Source: JAICWP01 sp035278025 | Lineage (GTDB): Bacteria; Acidobacteriota; Terriglobia; Terriglobales; Acidobacteriaceae | Direction: 5' to 3' | Assembly (NCBI GenBank): GCA_035278025.1 | Contig: DATEJK010000117.1 | Coordinates: 1 to 64,000 of the forward strand | DNA: 64,000 nucleotides | Shown: in pieces, positions 27,115 to 35,331 of the stretch | How positions within the stretch are numbered: position 1 is the first letter of the stretch | How the letters are laid out: each line of letters opens with the position of its first letter | The notes under the pieces: model-generated | What the model saw: the letters and a program-made list of their open reading frames with translations, nothing else | Told to the model about the DNA's origin: nothing | The model's database searches: none | Program-made: the position numbers and the translations under genes

Positions 27115-28437
27115 ATGATTGGTAAACCAAAGCTGGTTGGGTGGGCTGCCGCCGCGCTGGTAATGGTGTCCCCCGCCGGCCTGTGGGCGCAACAAACGCA
27201 CAAAAGCGTTCACCACGTTCGCGTGGAAGAATCCGACCCCCTGTTCCCTCCCGAACTGCGCCAGGCCGAGGCGGCTCTCGACAAGAGCAACTATTCCGCC
27301 GCTGAACCTTTGCTGCAGCACATTACCACCGGCAATCCCGGCAACTATCGCGCCTGGTTTGACCTGGGCTACCTTTACACCGCCACCGGCCGCAAACCGG
27401 AGGCCATAGAAGCCTACCGCAAAGCGGTGGCCGCCAAGCCGGACGTGTTCGAATCCAACCTCAATCTTGGATTGCTGCTGGCGCAAAACGGCAGCCCCGA
27501 CGCTGAGCAGTTCCTTCGCGCCGCCACTCAACTGAAGCCTACGGCACATCCCCAGGAAGGTGTGGCCCGCGCCTGGCTCTCCCTGGGGCACGTGCTGGAG
27601 GGGAGCAAGCCGGCGGAAGCGCTGCAGGCCTTCGCTGAGGCCGCCAGGCTTCAGCCCAGGGATCCGGAGCCGCATCTTTCCTCTGGCGCCATCCTGGAGA
27701 AGCAGAACGACCTCTCCGGCGCCGAGCGGGAATACAAAGCTGCCGTGGCCCTGGCCCCCGGCTCCGCCGACGCGCTGGTTGGCTTGGCCAACATTTACAT
27801 GGAGAGCAAGCGCCTGCCCCAGGCGGAGGCTGCCCTGCGCCAGTATCTGGCGGTGGCCCCGAAAAACGGCGCGGCACACCTGCAGCTGGGGCGGGTGCTG
27901 GAAGCGGAGGGCAAGCACGCCGAAGCCGCCGCCGAACTGCAACAGGGCCTGCAGCTTGCGCCCGATGATCTGACTGCCCAGCGCGACCTGGCATTTTCCT
28001 ACGCCCGTGCCGGGAAGTACGACAAAGCGGAAACCATCTACCGCGGCCTGCTTGTCAAAATGCCCAATGACGCCGAACTACACTACGGGCTGGGCGCATC
28101 TCTGATGGCTGAGCACAAGTATCCCGAAGCGCAAAATGAGTTCCTTAACGCCATTAAGCTGAAGCCCGATGCCGGCGTAATTTATGGCGACCTGGCGGTG
28201 GCGGCCGCCGAAAACAAGAATTATCCGCTCGCTCTGAAAGCTCTGGACGTGCGCGCCAAGTTTTTTCCCGAAAACCCGGGAACGTACTTTTTGCGGGCCA
28301 CCGCTCTGGACCACCTCAAGCAGTTCAAGCTGGCGGCCGCGAGTTACCGGCAGTTCCTGGCGGTTTCCGCCGGCAAAAACCCGGAGCAGGAGTGGCAGGC
28401 GAAACACCGCCTGCTGGCCATTGACCCCAAGAAATGA
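27115..28437 (+). CDS. Secreted TPR-repeat protein
   Basis: 440 residues: Sec signal peptide (GWAAAALVMVSPAGLWAQ) and about ten tetratricopeptide repeats from residue 45 on. Units are recognisable as YRAWFDLGYLYTATGRKPEAI, ADALVGLANIYMESKRLPQA and AAHLQLGRVLEAEGKHAEA. It is a periplasmic or outer-membrane protein scaffold; no enzymatic domain is visible. It is the first of three consecutive secreted-protein genes and overlaps the next by four bases, indicating co-translation. Confidence 0.85.
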   Translation: MIGKPKLVGWAAAALVMVSPAGLWAQQTHKSVHHVRVEESDPLFPPELRQAEAALDKSNYSAAEPLLQHITTGNPGNYRAWFDLGYLYTATGRKPEAIEAYRKAVAAKPDVFESNLNLGLLLAQNGSPDAEQFLRAATQLKPTAHPQEGVARAWLSLGHVLEGSKPAEALQAFAEAARLQPRDPEPHLSSGAILEKQNDLSGAEREYKAAVALAPGSADALVGLANIYMESKRLPQAEAALRQYLAVAPKNGAAHLQLGRVLEAEGKHAEAAAELQQGLQLAPDDLTAQRDLAFSYARAGKYDKAETIYRGLLVKMPNDAELHYGLGASLMAEHKYPEAQNEFLNAIKLKPDAGVIYGDLAVAAAENKNYPLALKALDVRAKFFPENPGTYFLRATALDHLKQFKLAAASYRQFLAVSAGKNPEQEWQAKHRLLAIDPKK

Positions 28438-28883
28438 ACCGCAGAAGCCATTTCGCAACGCACGTCCTGCTGCTGATGATGGTGGTGGCCTGGTCGCTGC
28501 CTGGATTCGCCCGCCGCCAGACGGTGGAGGAGCTGAAAGCGAAGTTGAGCGCCGCCACCCCATCCGACAAGCCCAAGATTTGCCTGGAAATTGCCCACCG
28601 GCAGTTGGACGCCATGCAAAAAGCTTATAGTGCCGGTGAACTTCCGCAGGGGCAAAAGCTGCTGCAGGAAGTAGTGGATTACTCGCAGCAGGCCGGCGAT
28701 GCCGCCCGCAAGTCGCGGAAGCACATCAAGAAGACCGAAATCGAGATGCGCAAGTTGTCGCGGCGGCTCCAGGACCTGAAGCCTACCCTGGATGTGGATA
28801 GCCGCCCGCCGGTGCAAGATGCCATCAACCACCTGGAACACATTCGTACCCAGTTGCTCATGCAGATGTTTTCGGAACACTGA
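28434..28883 (+). CDS. Secreted helical protein, unknown function
   Basis: 149 residues. Signal peptide (FATHVLLLMMVVAWSLPGFA), then a largely helical, charged mature part with heptad-like leucines in EIEMRKLSRRLQDLKPTLD, so a short coiled coil is likely. No family recognised. It overlaps the TPR gene (ATGA) and is followed one base after its stop by another secreted-protein gene. A common complex with both is a reasonable inference. Confidence 0.65.
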   Translation: MNRRSHFATHVLLLMMVVAWSLPGFARRQTVEELKAKLSAATPSDKPKICLEIAHRQLDAMQKAYSAGELPQGQKLLQEVVDYSQQAGDAARKSRKHIKKTEIEMRKLSRRLQDLKPTLDVDSRPPVQDAINHLEHIRTQLLMQMFSEH

Positions 28884-28884
28884 T

Positions 28885-29424
28885 ATGAAGATGAACCGTA
28901 CCCCTCTGTTGGCGTTGCTTCTGATTCTGGCCGCGTTGCCGGCACCGGCGCAAAGCGGCCAGCGCGACCCCCTCAACCAGAAAGAAGTGGATGAGCTGCG
29001 CGACACCAATCAGGAACCGGAAAAGCGGCTGCCGCTCATCGTGAAGTTCGCGCGCCAACGCCTGGATGCAGCCCTGGCCGCGCGCAACAATCCCAAGTTA
29101 TCGGCGGCCGATCGCACTGCCACTATCCACAGTTCGCTGCAGGATTTTCTTTCTATTTATGACGAACTGGGCGACAACATTGATATGTATACCGACCAGA
29201 AGGAAGACTTGCGCAAGCCCTTGAAAATGGTGACCTCCGGCGACGGGGAATTCAAGGTAAAGCTGGACCAGTTACGCCATGCCTCCACGCCGGATGAGAT
29301 GAACGACTATGGTTTCGTCCTGACCAGCGCCATGGAGGCGGTCAGCGCCGGCACCCCTGAGCATCGCCAGCTGCAGCAGGAACAGGAGGCGGCCGCCAAA
29401 GGAAAAAAGAGAGCTCACCGCTAA
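28885..29424 (+). CDS. Secreted protein, unknown function
   Basis: 179 residues starting MKMNRTPLLALLLILAALPAPAQ, a Sec signal peptide. The mature part is helical and polar with RLPLIVKFARQRLDAAL and a lysine-rich C-terminus (AAAKGKKRAHR). The ATG at 28885, one base after the preceding stop, was chosen because it opens the signal. The recurring register with the preceding gene (both contain a helical RQxLDA-like segment) hints at remote similarity between the two. Confidence 0.65.
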   Translation: MKMNRTPLLALLLILAALPAPAQSGQRDPLNQKEVDELRDTNQEPEKRLPLIVKFARQRLDAALAARNNPKLSAADRTATIHSSLQDFLSIYDELGDNIDMYTDQKEDLRKPLKMVTSGDGEFKVKLDQLRHASTPDEMNDYGFVLTSAMEAVSAGTPEHRQLQQEQEAAAKGKKRAHR

Positions 29425-29456
29425 GGGCCCGGCTGCGCTGCGCCTTGTGCGCCCGC

Positions 29457-29484
29457 CAGCCACCAACTACTAACTACCAGCTGA
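29457..29484. repeat. Single-arm heptad array (CTAACTA type)
   Basis: CACCAACTACTAACTACC units in the 88-base gap before the metalloprotease gene, matching the right arm at 18973-19002. Confidence 0.55.
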
Positions 29485-29512
29485 CCTCTTTTTCCGTGCT
29501 AACCTAAGGCCA

Positions 29513-30199
29513 GTGCGGGAAAAACTCCTGGCCATTTTTGAGGAAAGCTATCGCGAGCTGCGCCCGCGCGCGCCCATGCCCCAGCTGCGGGTGGAATTCT
29601 TCGCCTTCGCCAACGTCAACAACACCATCCGGCTGCGCGAGGGACGTCTGCTGGTACGGCTTTCCGACCTGCTGGAGGGCGCGCCGGAGGCGGTGTTGCG
29701 CGCCATCGCCCACATTCTCCTGGCCAAGATGTACCGCAAGACCATTGCGGCGGCGCACGCCACCCGCTATCGCCGCTACATATCCAGCCACGAAATCGCC
29801 AACAAGGCCAACCAGGTGCGGCAACTGCGGGGCTGGAAGAAACTGCAGACGCCGCGCGGGTGCGTCTATCATCTGGAGGAAATTTTTGAAGACTTGAACC
29901 GGCGCTTTTTCTACGGTCTGATGGCGCGCCCGCTGCTCAGCTGGAGCCAGCAGCGCGCCCGCAACAGCCTGGGGCACTACGACCCGGCGCACAATACCAT
30001 CGTGGTCAGCCGCATCTTCGACCATCCCCTGGTTCCCCGCTACGCGGTCGAATACCTCCTCTACCACGAGATGCTGCACCTGAAGCATCCGGTGAAGCTG
30101 CGCGGCAGCCGGCGCTGCGTGCACTCCCCCGAATTCCAGGCGGAAGAACGCCTCTTTCCGGAACTGGAGCAGGCCAAGGCGTTTTTGAGAAGGCTTTAG
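29513..30199 (+). CDS. SprT-like / M48-type zinc metalloprotease
   Basis: 228 residues (GTG start) related to SprT/YgjP-type peptidases of the DUF45/SprT group. The gluzincin-like core is YLLYHEMLHLKHPVKL (HExxH) near residue 183, with a third potential ligand in RRCVHSPEFQAEE about 20 residues later, the HExxH...H arrangement of this group. The N-terminal half has helical DLLEGAPEAVLRAIAHILLAK. A later ATG at 29576 is the only ATG alternative. No signal peptide, so probably cytoplasmic. Confidence 0.75.
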   Translation: MREKLLAIFEESYRELRPRAPMPQLRVEFFAFANVNNTIRLREGRLLVRLSDLLEGAPEAVLRAIAHILLAKMYRKTIAAAHATRYRRYISSHEIANKANQVRQLRGWKKLQTPRGCVYHLEEIFEDLNRRFFYGLMARPLLSWSQQRARNSLGHYDPAHNTIVVSRIFDHPLVPRYAVEYLLYHEMLHLKHPVKLRGSRRCVHSPEFQAEERLFPELEQAKAFLRRL

Positions 30200-30204
30200 G
30201 GGAA

Positions 30205-30450
30205 GGTTTCAAGGTTTCGCAGGTTTCAAAGTCAAAAGCATTCACCGCCGAGACGCCGAGCCCGCCGAGTTTTTCAAGGTTATTCTTTTTCCAGGTCTGG
30301 CCTTCCTTGAAAGCTGTGAAGCCTTGGAATTTTGAAACCCGTCAGTTGTTCATCAATGAAACCTGATTTAAATTTCTCCGCTGCCTTTGCGTCTCGGCGG
30401 TGGAAGGGTGTGATTTTTTCTTGAAACTTGCGAAACTGGAAATTTGAAAC
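30205..30450. repeat. Nested inverted repeat (GGTTTC and CACCGCCGAGACGC arms)
   Basis: Outer arms: GGTTTCAAGGTTTCGCAGG near 30203-30222 and its degenerate complement TTGAAACTTGCGAAACTGG near 30421. Inner arms: CACCGCCGAGACGC at 30243-30256 and GCGTCTCGGCGGTG at 30389-30402, an exact 14-base inverted pair. It fills the space between convergent genes. Confidence 0.7.
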
Positions 30451-30457
30451 TAGCTTC

Positions 30458-31447
30458 TTATGCCGTCAACTCCGTCGCTTCCTGCTCCGTGTATGCGCAG
30501 ACTCGCGCCCACACCTCCCGCGGGCATTCCACCCGGAACAGCGGCACCTGGGCCGTGGCCAAGCGGGTTTTGTGCGGCTGCTCCCCGGTCATGTAGTCGC
30601 AGCTCAGCCCTTCCTCCAGGCTCTGGCGTGTTGCCTCGAACAGCAGCACCATTCCCGGCGAATAGTGGGACCAGGAGTGGTCGTAATACGTGGTATAGAA
30701 GCGGCACGTTTCCCCATCACGAAACGTGACCAGAGCGGCCACCAGGGTTGCGCCCTGGGTGAGCGTGTACACATCGCAGGGCGCGGGACCGCTTTGCGCC
30801 GCCGCCACCAGAAAATTGATGCGCGCCGCGTCCCGAAACAGGTTGGCGGGAACCTGAGCCGCCTTGAGCTGGTAAATCCGCCGCAGCAGGTCCGGCGCCG
30901 GCGGCTCGCGGCGGAATTCCACCCCCTGGCGAAGGAGTTTGCGCCAGCGGCTGCCGATGCGCGCATGCGCTGCCGCTAATTGCTCCGCGGAAGTGTGGCT
31001 GGAGAGCACGCAGGGAGCGCTGACAAAGGGCTGCGGCGAAAAATCCTCCCAGGCGCGGCGGCGCTCCTGGCCGCGCAGGGCGGCAAAGAAAAGCGGCAGT
31101 TTGAGCGCCGCCACTTCCTCCCAGGCCTGGCGCAACACGGCCGGATCGCCTTCGAAGAGCACATCGCGATAATCGAACAGCGCTTCGCCCAGCAGAGTGA
31201 AACCGTGGTCGGCAATGGCGCCGGGAATCAGCGCCGCGCCCGCGTCGCTTTCCACCAGAACCACGTAAGGCTCTTCGCGGGCGGCAAACAGCCGTGCCGC
31301 CAGCCGGTTCCAGAAAAAGCTTTGAAATAGGGTTGGGACCGGGTGAGCGCCGTAAAGGTGATCCCAGACCGGGCGCAAGCGGTCTATTTCGGCGGGCGAG
31401 CGCGCGACAACGCTGCGAAGCAAACGCTGGCCTCCTCGGGCGTGCAA
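30458..31447 (-). CDS. CelD/BioF2-type GNAT acyltransferase
   Basis: 329 residues of the CelD/BcsL-like GNAT group (Acetyltransf_6). Two tandem GNAT-like folds are expected; the C-terminal one shows ATLVAALVTFRDGETCRFYTTYYDHSWSHYSPG followed by LFEATRQSLEEGLSCDYMTGEQPHK, the usual signature. Relatives act in polysaccharide, lipid or peptidoglycan-like acylation. Substrate unknown. It lies alone, transcribed opposite to the iron cluster. Confidence 0.8.
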   Translation of the reverse strand: MHARGGQRLLRSVVARSPAEIDRLRPVWDHLYGAHPVPTLFQSFFWNRLAARLFAAREEPYVVLVESDAGAALIPGAIADHGFTLLGEALFDYRDVLFEGDPAVLRQAWEEVAALKLPLFFAALRGQERRRAWEDFSPQPFVSAPCVLSSHTSAEQLAAAHARIGSRWRKLLRQGVEFRREPPAPDLLRRIYQLKAAQVPANLFRDAARINFLVAAAQSGPAPCDVYTLTQGATLVAALVTFRDGETCRFYTTYYDHSWSHYSPGMVLLFEATRQSLEEGLSCDYMTGEQPHKTRLATAQVPLFRVECPREVWARVCAYTEQEATELTA

Positions 31448-31641
31448 TGGTTAGACGCAGGCTACATGCGGCTGGATGTTTTGCCCGGCCGGAATTTCCC
31501 TGTCCCAGGGCCGAAGGGCCGGCCTGGCGGGCGGCCAGGTGCGACCATTCGCCGGAGCGGGGATACCGTGGAATGCATATCACGACCGTCGGTGACAACA
31601 CGCGTTGACCTGGGTTGGCGGGGGGCAGTATGCTTGAGAAG

Positions 31642-31664
31642 TTGAAAATGAATTTCATTTTCAA
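31642..31664. promoter_or_regulatory. Fur-like operator of the iron cluster
   Basis: Perfect palindrome with 11-base arms TTGAAAATGAA and TTCATTTTCAA around a central T, 20 bases before the FTR1 start. Within a 19-base comparison it matches the Fur-box consensus (GATAATGAT/ATCATTATC) at 14 positions. Iron-responsive repression of the cluster is inferred. The regulator could be Fur or a related protein. Confidence 0.7.
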
Positions 31665-31684
31665 TTTGCTCGAGCCCGCTTGCC

Positions 31685-32932
31685 ATGATTGACGCTCTTA
31701 TTATCACCCTGCGCGAAGGCGTGGAGGCCGCGCTTATTGTCGGCATCACCCTCGCCTACCTGGCCAAGATCAGCCGCACTGACCTGCGCCGCGCCGTATA
31801 CGCCGCCTTGGCCGCCGCTTTCCTGGGCAGCATTGGCGCCGCCCTCATCGTTTCCCGCCTCGACCTGAACCAGGACATCCTGGAAGGCTGGGTCATGCTG
31901 GCCGCCGCTTTCTTCGTGGTCACCATGGTGGTCTTCATGATGAAGACCGCGCGCAGCATGAAGGGCAAAATCGAGGGCAAGGTCGGCTTTCTGGCCGACC
32001 GCGGTTCTCAACTTGGCCTTTTCCTCTTCGTCTTCCTGATGGTGCTGCGCGAGGGCGTGGAGACGGTGCTCATTCTTTCCGCCGTCTCCCTGAATTCCAG
32101 CGCGCTCATGAATTTTCTGGGCACGCTGCTGGGAATCGCGCTGGCGATTGTGTTCGGGGTGATGTTCGTCAAAGGCTCGGTGCGCGTCAATTTGCGCAAG
32201 TTCTTTCGCATCACCAGCGTGATCCTCATATTTGTGGCGGTGCAGCTGGTGGTTTCCGGCCTGCACGAGCTCTCGGAGAACGGCGTGCTTCCCTCCAGCA
32301 AGCGGGAGATGGCGCTGATCGGGCCCATTGTGACCAATGAGGTGTTCTTCTTTGTGACCATCCTGGCCCTGGCTGCTCTGATGGTGCTGTTCGAGATGAA
32401 GCGCCGGCAGCCCGCGCCCGAGCCGGCCTCCCCCGCGGAGCGCCGCAAAGCCCTGTGGAGCGCCCGCCGCGAGCGCCTGTGGATGGTTTCCGTTTATGCC
32501 AGCTGCTTTCTGTTCATCGTGCTGGTGACGGCGGAATTCGTTTACACCAAGAGCGTGAGCGCGCTCTCCCCCGCCACACCGGTTGCCTTCCGCAATGGGC
32601 GACTGGGCATCCCCCTCTCCCAAGTCTCGGACGGCGAGCTCCATCGCTACGTCGCCACGGAACATGGTCTCCCGGTGCGCTTCCTGCTGTATCGCAAGCC
32701 CGACGGCAGCGTGGCCACGGTGTTTGACGCCTGCGAAATCTGCGGCGGGGTGGGCTATTACAAAACCAGCCAGGGCCTGGTCTGCAAGAACTGCGGCGCT
32801 CCCATCAACGGCGCGACCGTGGGTCATCCCGGAGGCTGCAATCCGGTTCCCCTGCAGGCCGCAGTGAGCGGCGGGCAGGTGCTGATAACGGAGGCGGAAG
32901 TGGCGGCGGGGAGCCGCTACTTCCAGAAGTAG
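31685..32932 (+). CDS. FTR1 iron permease fused to Fe-S DUF2318 domain
   Basis: 415 residues. The N-terminal half (1-250) is an FTR1-type iron permease of about seven helices with two REGxE motifs, LREGVEAAL at residues 9-17 and LREGVETVL near 120. A charged linker precedes another helix (VSVYASCFLFIVLVTAEFVY, near 275). The C-terminal domain (about 300-415) is DUF2318 with a cysteine cluster: CEIC (350-353), CKNC (367-370) and PGGC (385), likely an Fe-S or metal centre. It resembles the Cj1658-Cj1660 group of Campylobacter, split there into separate genes. It should import iron across the inner membrane. First gene of the cluster, behind a Fur-like box. Confidence 0.85.
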   Translation: MIDALIITLREGVEAALIVGITLAYLAKISRTDLRRAVYAALAAAFLGSIGAALIVSRLDLNQDILEGWVMLAAAFFVVTMVVFMMKTARSMKGKIEGKVGFLADRGSQLGLFLFVFLMVLREGVETVLILSAVSLNSSALMNFLGTLLGIALAIVFGVMFVKGSVRVNLRKFFRITSVILIFVAVQLVVSGLHELSENGVLPSSKREMALIGPIVTNEVFFFVTILALAALMVLFEMKRRQPAPEPASPAERRKALWSARRERLWMVSVYASCFLFIVLVTAEFVYTKSVSALSPATPVAFRNGRLGIPLSQVSDGELHRYVATEHGLPVRFLLYRKPDGSVATVFDACEICGGVGYYKTSQGLVCKNCGAPINGATVGHPGGCNPVPLQAAVSGGQVLITEAEVAAGSRYFQK

Positions 32933-32935
32933 CCC

Positions 32936-34201
32936 ATGTTTCCCCGCCTGGTTTTTGAATCTTTCCGGCGTCAGCGTCGGCGCAAGCTGCTGGCCGGGGT
33001 GGCTATCGCCCTGGGCGTGGCCGTCGCCACCGCCATGATCGCGGTAGCCACCAACATCGGCGACAAGATTAATCAGGAGCTGCGCAGCTACGGCGCTAAC
33101 CTGCTCATCACGCCCCAGGCGGATACCCTGGATGTAGAAATCGGCGGCGTGGACCTGAAGCCGCCCAGCGACGGCGCTTTCCTGAAGGAAGCCGATCTGC
33201 CCCGCATTAAGGGCACGTTCTGGAAAAATAACATTGTCGGCTTTGCTCCCATGCTGCCGGTGCGGGCCAGCATCGTCACCGGCACTCAAACCGAAGCTGC
33301 GGAAGTTGTCGGCACCTGGTTCGCTAAACAACTGGCCTATGATCGCGAATCCTTTGTCACCGGCGTGCGCACCACGAACCCGTGGTGGAGAGTGAGTGGC
33401 GGCTGGCCCGCCGATGATTCCTCGGACGTACTTTTGGGCAGGGAGTTGGCGGCAAAATTGGGACGGCGGCCGGGCGACAGCATTGCAATCAACGGCCAGC
33501 CTCACCGTGTGGCCGGCATCCTGACTACGGGGGGCGCGGAGGAGGAGCAGATTGTCGCGCCGCTGCAAGTAGCGCAGCAGATTTTGGGGAGGCCGGGCGC
33601 GGTGCGCCGCGTGTTCGTCAGCGCGCTGACCAAGCCGGAAGACGCGCTCGCTTTGCGCGATCCCAAGACCATGTCGCCGGCCATGTTGGAGCGCTGGTCG
33701 TGCTCGCCTTACGTGCAGTCCATCGCCTATGTGCTGCAGAAGGCGATTCCCCACTCCCGTGTGGAGCCCATACGCCAGGTGGCCAGCACGGAAGGCACGG
33801 TGCTGGAGCGGATTCAGGGCCTGATGCTGCTGATCACGCTGGCTGCGCTGCTGGCTTCGGCGCTGGCTGTTTCCGCCGCGATGGCCACCGCCATCTTCGA
33901 GCGCCGCAACGAAATCGGCCTGATGAAAGCGCTGGGCGCCGCCAATTTTACGGTTGCCTCCGTGTTCTTCGCCGAAGCTGCTCTGCTGGCGGTGCTGGGC
34001 GGAATCGTCGGATTTTTCGGCGGCGGCCTGCTGGCGCGGGAGATCGGTCGCAGCATCTTCAATTCGCAAATCAGCGTGCAACCGGTGCTCTTCCCCGTGA
34101 TCCTGGGTATTGCGGCGCTGGTTACTTTCGCCGGCAGCGCCGTCGCCATTCGCCGCGCGGTGCGCTTCGATCCCGTGTACGCCCTGAAGGCTGAAGCATG
34201 A
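32936..34201 (+). CDS. FtsX/MacB-type ABC permease of iron cluster (1)
   Basis: 421 residues. One N-terminal membrane helix (LLAGVAIALGVAVATAMIAVA, near 20-40), a periplasmic MacB-like core domain to about residue 285 and three C-terminal helices, ending with FDPVYALKAEA. This 1+3 helix layout is that of FtsX/MacB/LolC mechanotransmitting permeases. It starts three bases after the FTR1 gene and overlaps the next permease by four bases. Equivalent to the Cj1661/Cj1662 permeases of the Campylobacter iron cluster. Confidence 0.82.
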   Translation: MFPRLVFESFRRQRRRKLLAGVAIALGVAVATAMIAVATNIGDKINQELRSYGANLLITPQADTLDVEIGGVDLKPPSDGAFLKEADLPRIKGTFWKNNIVGFAPMLPVRASIVTGTQTEAAEVVGTWFAKQLAYDRESFVTGVRTTNPWWRVSGGWPADDSSDVLLGRELAAKLGRRPGDSIAINGQPHRVAGILTTGGAEEEQIVAPLQVAQQILGRPGAVRRVFVSALTKPEDALALRDPKTMSPAMLERWSCSPYVQSIAYVLQKAIPHSRVEPIRQVASTEGTVLERIQGLMLLITLAALLASALAVSAAMATAIFERRNEIGLMKALGAANFTVASVFFAEAALLAVLGGIVGFFGGGLLAREIGRSIFNSQISVQPVLFPVILGIAALVTFAGSAVAIRRAVRFDPVYALKAEA

Positions 34202-35328
34202 GCGCCATGCCTTCAATTCGCCGCTCGGGCAAGCGCGGGATGTTCCTGCGCATGCTGCTGCGCGCCTCGCTGGTCCGCCGTGGCCGGGCTCTCTCCGCCC
34301 TTCTGGCCGTGGTGGTGGCAGCCGCGGTCGCCACCGCTATGCTGAACCTGTACGTGGAAGTGCAAGCCAAGCTGCGCACGGAGTTCCGCAAGTACGGCGC
34401 CAACATTGTGGTGGTCGCCAAGCAGGGCCAGTCTCTTCCCGCGGACACGTTGTCCCGGGTGCAGGCGGCGCTGGCCGGGCGCGGCATCGCCGTGCCCTTT
34501 GCTTACGTGGTGGCCAGCACGGCGGACGGATCGCCGATTGTCGCTGCCGGAACAGACATGGAAAGCGTGCGCCGCCTGGATTCCTGGTGGAGCGTCTCCG
34601 CTTGGCCGCATGGCAGCGGCGAAGCCCTGTTGGGCTCGCGCGCTGCAACCGTAGTCAGCCTGCAGGGCCAGCCCTTCGATTTGAGTTTCCACGGCCGCTC
34701 CATTCATCTGACCGCCGCCGGCACCCTCAGCACCGGCGCCGCCGAGGACAGCCGGGTTTATCTGCCACTTGCCGACTTTGCCGCCTGGACGGGCGTTCAG
34801 CCCTCGACCATAGAAATCGCCGCCAACGGCTCGGCGGCGCAAGTCGCGTCCATTCTGAAGCAGGTGGCCGCCGCGGTGCCCGGCGCCGAGGTCCGCCCGG
34901 TGCGTCAGATCATGGAAGCCGAGGGCCGGGTGTTGGGCAAAACTCGCTCGACTTTGCTGGCCGCCGCCGCCCTCATCATCCTGACCGCCGCCCTGTGCGT
35001 GCTGGCCACTCTGACCGCCTGGGTGCTGGACCGCCGCCGCGACTTCGCCATTATGAAAGCGTTGGGCGCCTCGGAGCGCCTGATCAGCGGCTTCTTCGCC
35101 GCCGAGGCCGCCTCCATCGGGGCGATGGGGGCTCTGTTGGGCTACGCCATCGGCATTGGGGCCGCCGCCTGGATCGGCCGCGCCAACTTTCAGGCATCAA
35201 TTTCGCCACGTCTCAGCGTCCTTCCCAGCGTTTTCCTGGGCAGCATTGTGGTAGCCTTGCTCTCCGCCACCTTGCCCATGGCCCTGCTGCGGAGGGTGCA
35301 GCCGGCCACGATCCTTCGAGGGGAATAA
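34198..35328 (+). CDS. FtsX/MacB-type ABC permease of iron cluster (2)
   Basis: 376 residues, paralogous to the preceding permease with the same 1+3 helix plan: N-terminal helix near residues 30-50, periplasmic core, and C-terminal helices with LIILTAALCVLATLTAWVL and GLLGYAIGIGAAAWI-like segments. Both share the phrase KYGANIVVVAKQG / SYGANLLITPQAD after the first helix, supporting ancestry by duplication. Together they likely form a heterodimeric transporter with the following ATPase. Confidence 0.82.
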   Translation: MSAMPSIRRSGKRGMFLRMLLRASLVRRGRALSALLAVVVAAAVATAMLNLYVEVQAKLRTEFRKYGANIVVVAKQGQSLPADTLSRVQAALAGRGIAVPFAYVVASTADGSPIVAAGTDMESVRRLDSWWSVSAWPHGSGEALLGSRAATVVSLQGQPFDLSFHGRSIHLTAAGTLSTGAAEDSRVYLPLADFAAWTGVQPSTIEIAANGSAAQVASILKQVAAAVPGAEVRPVRQIMEAEGRVLGKTRSTLLAAAALIILTAALCVLATLTAWVLDRRRDFAIMKALGASERLISGFFAAEAASIGAMGALLGYAIGIGAAAWIGRANFQASISPRLSVLPSVFLGSIVVALLSATLPMALLRRVQPATILRGE

Positions 35329-35331
35329 GCC

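Noticed and set aside
31661..34216. 851-codon minus-strand frame across the iron cluster
   Set aside because: Same kind of GC-driven shadow, with no recognisable motif.
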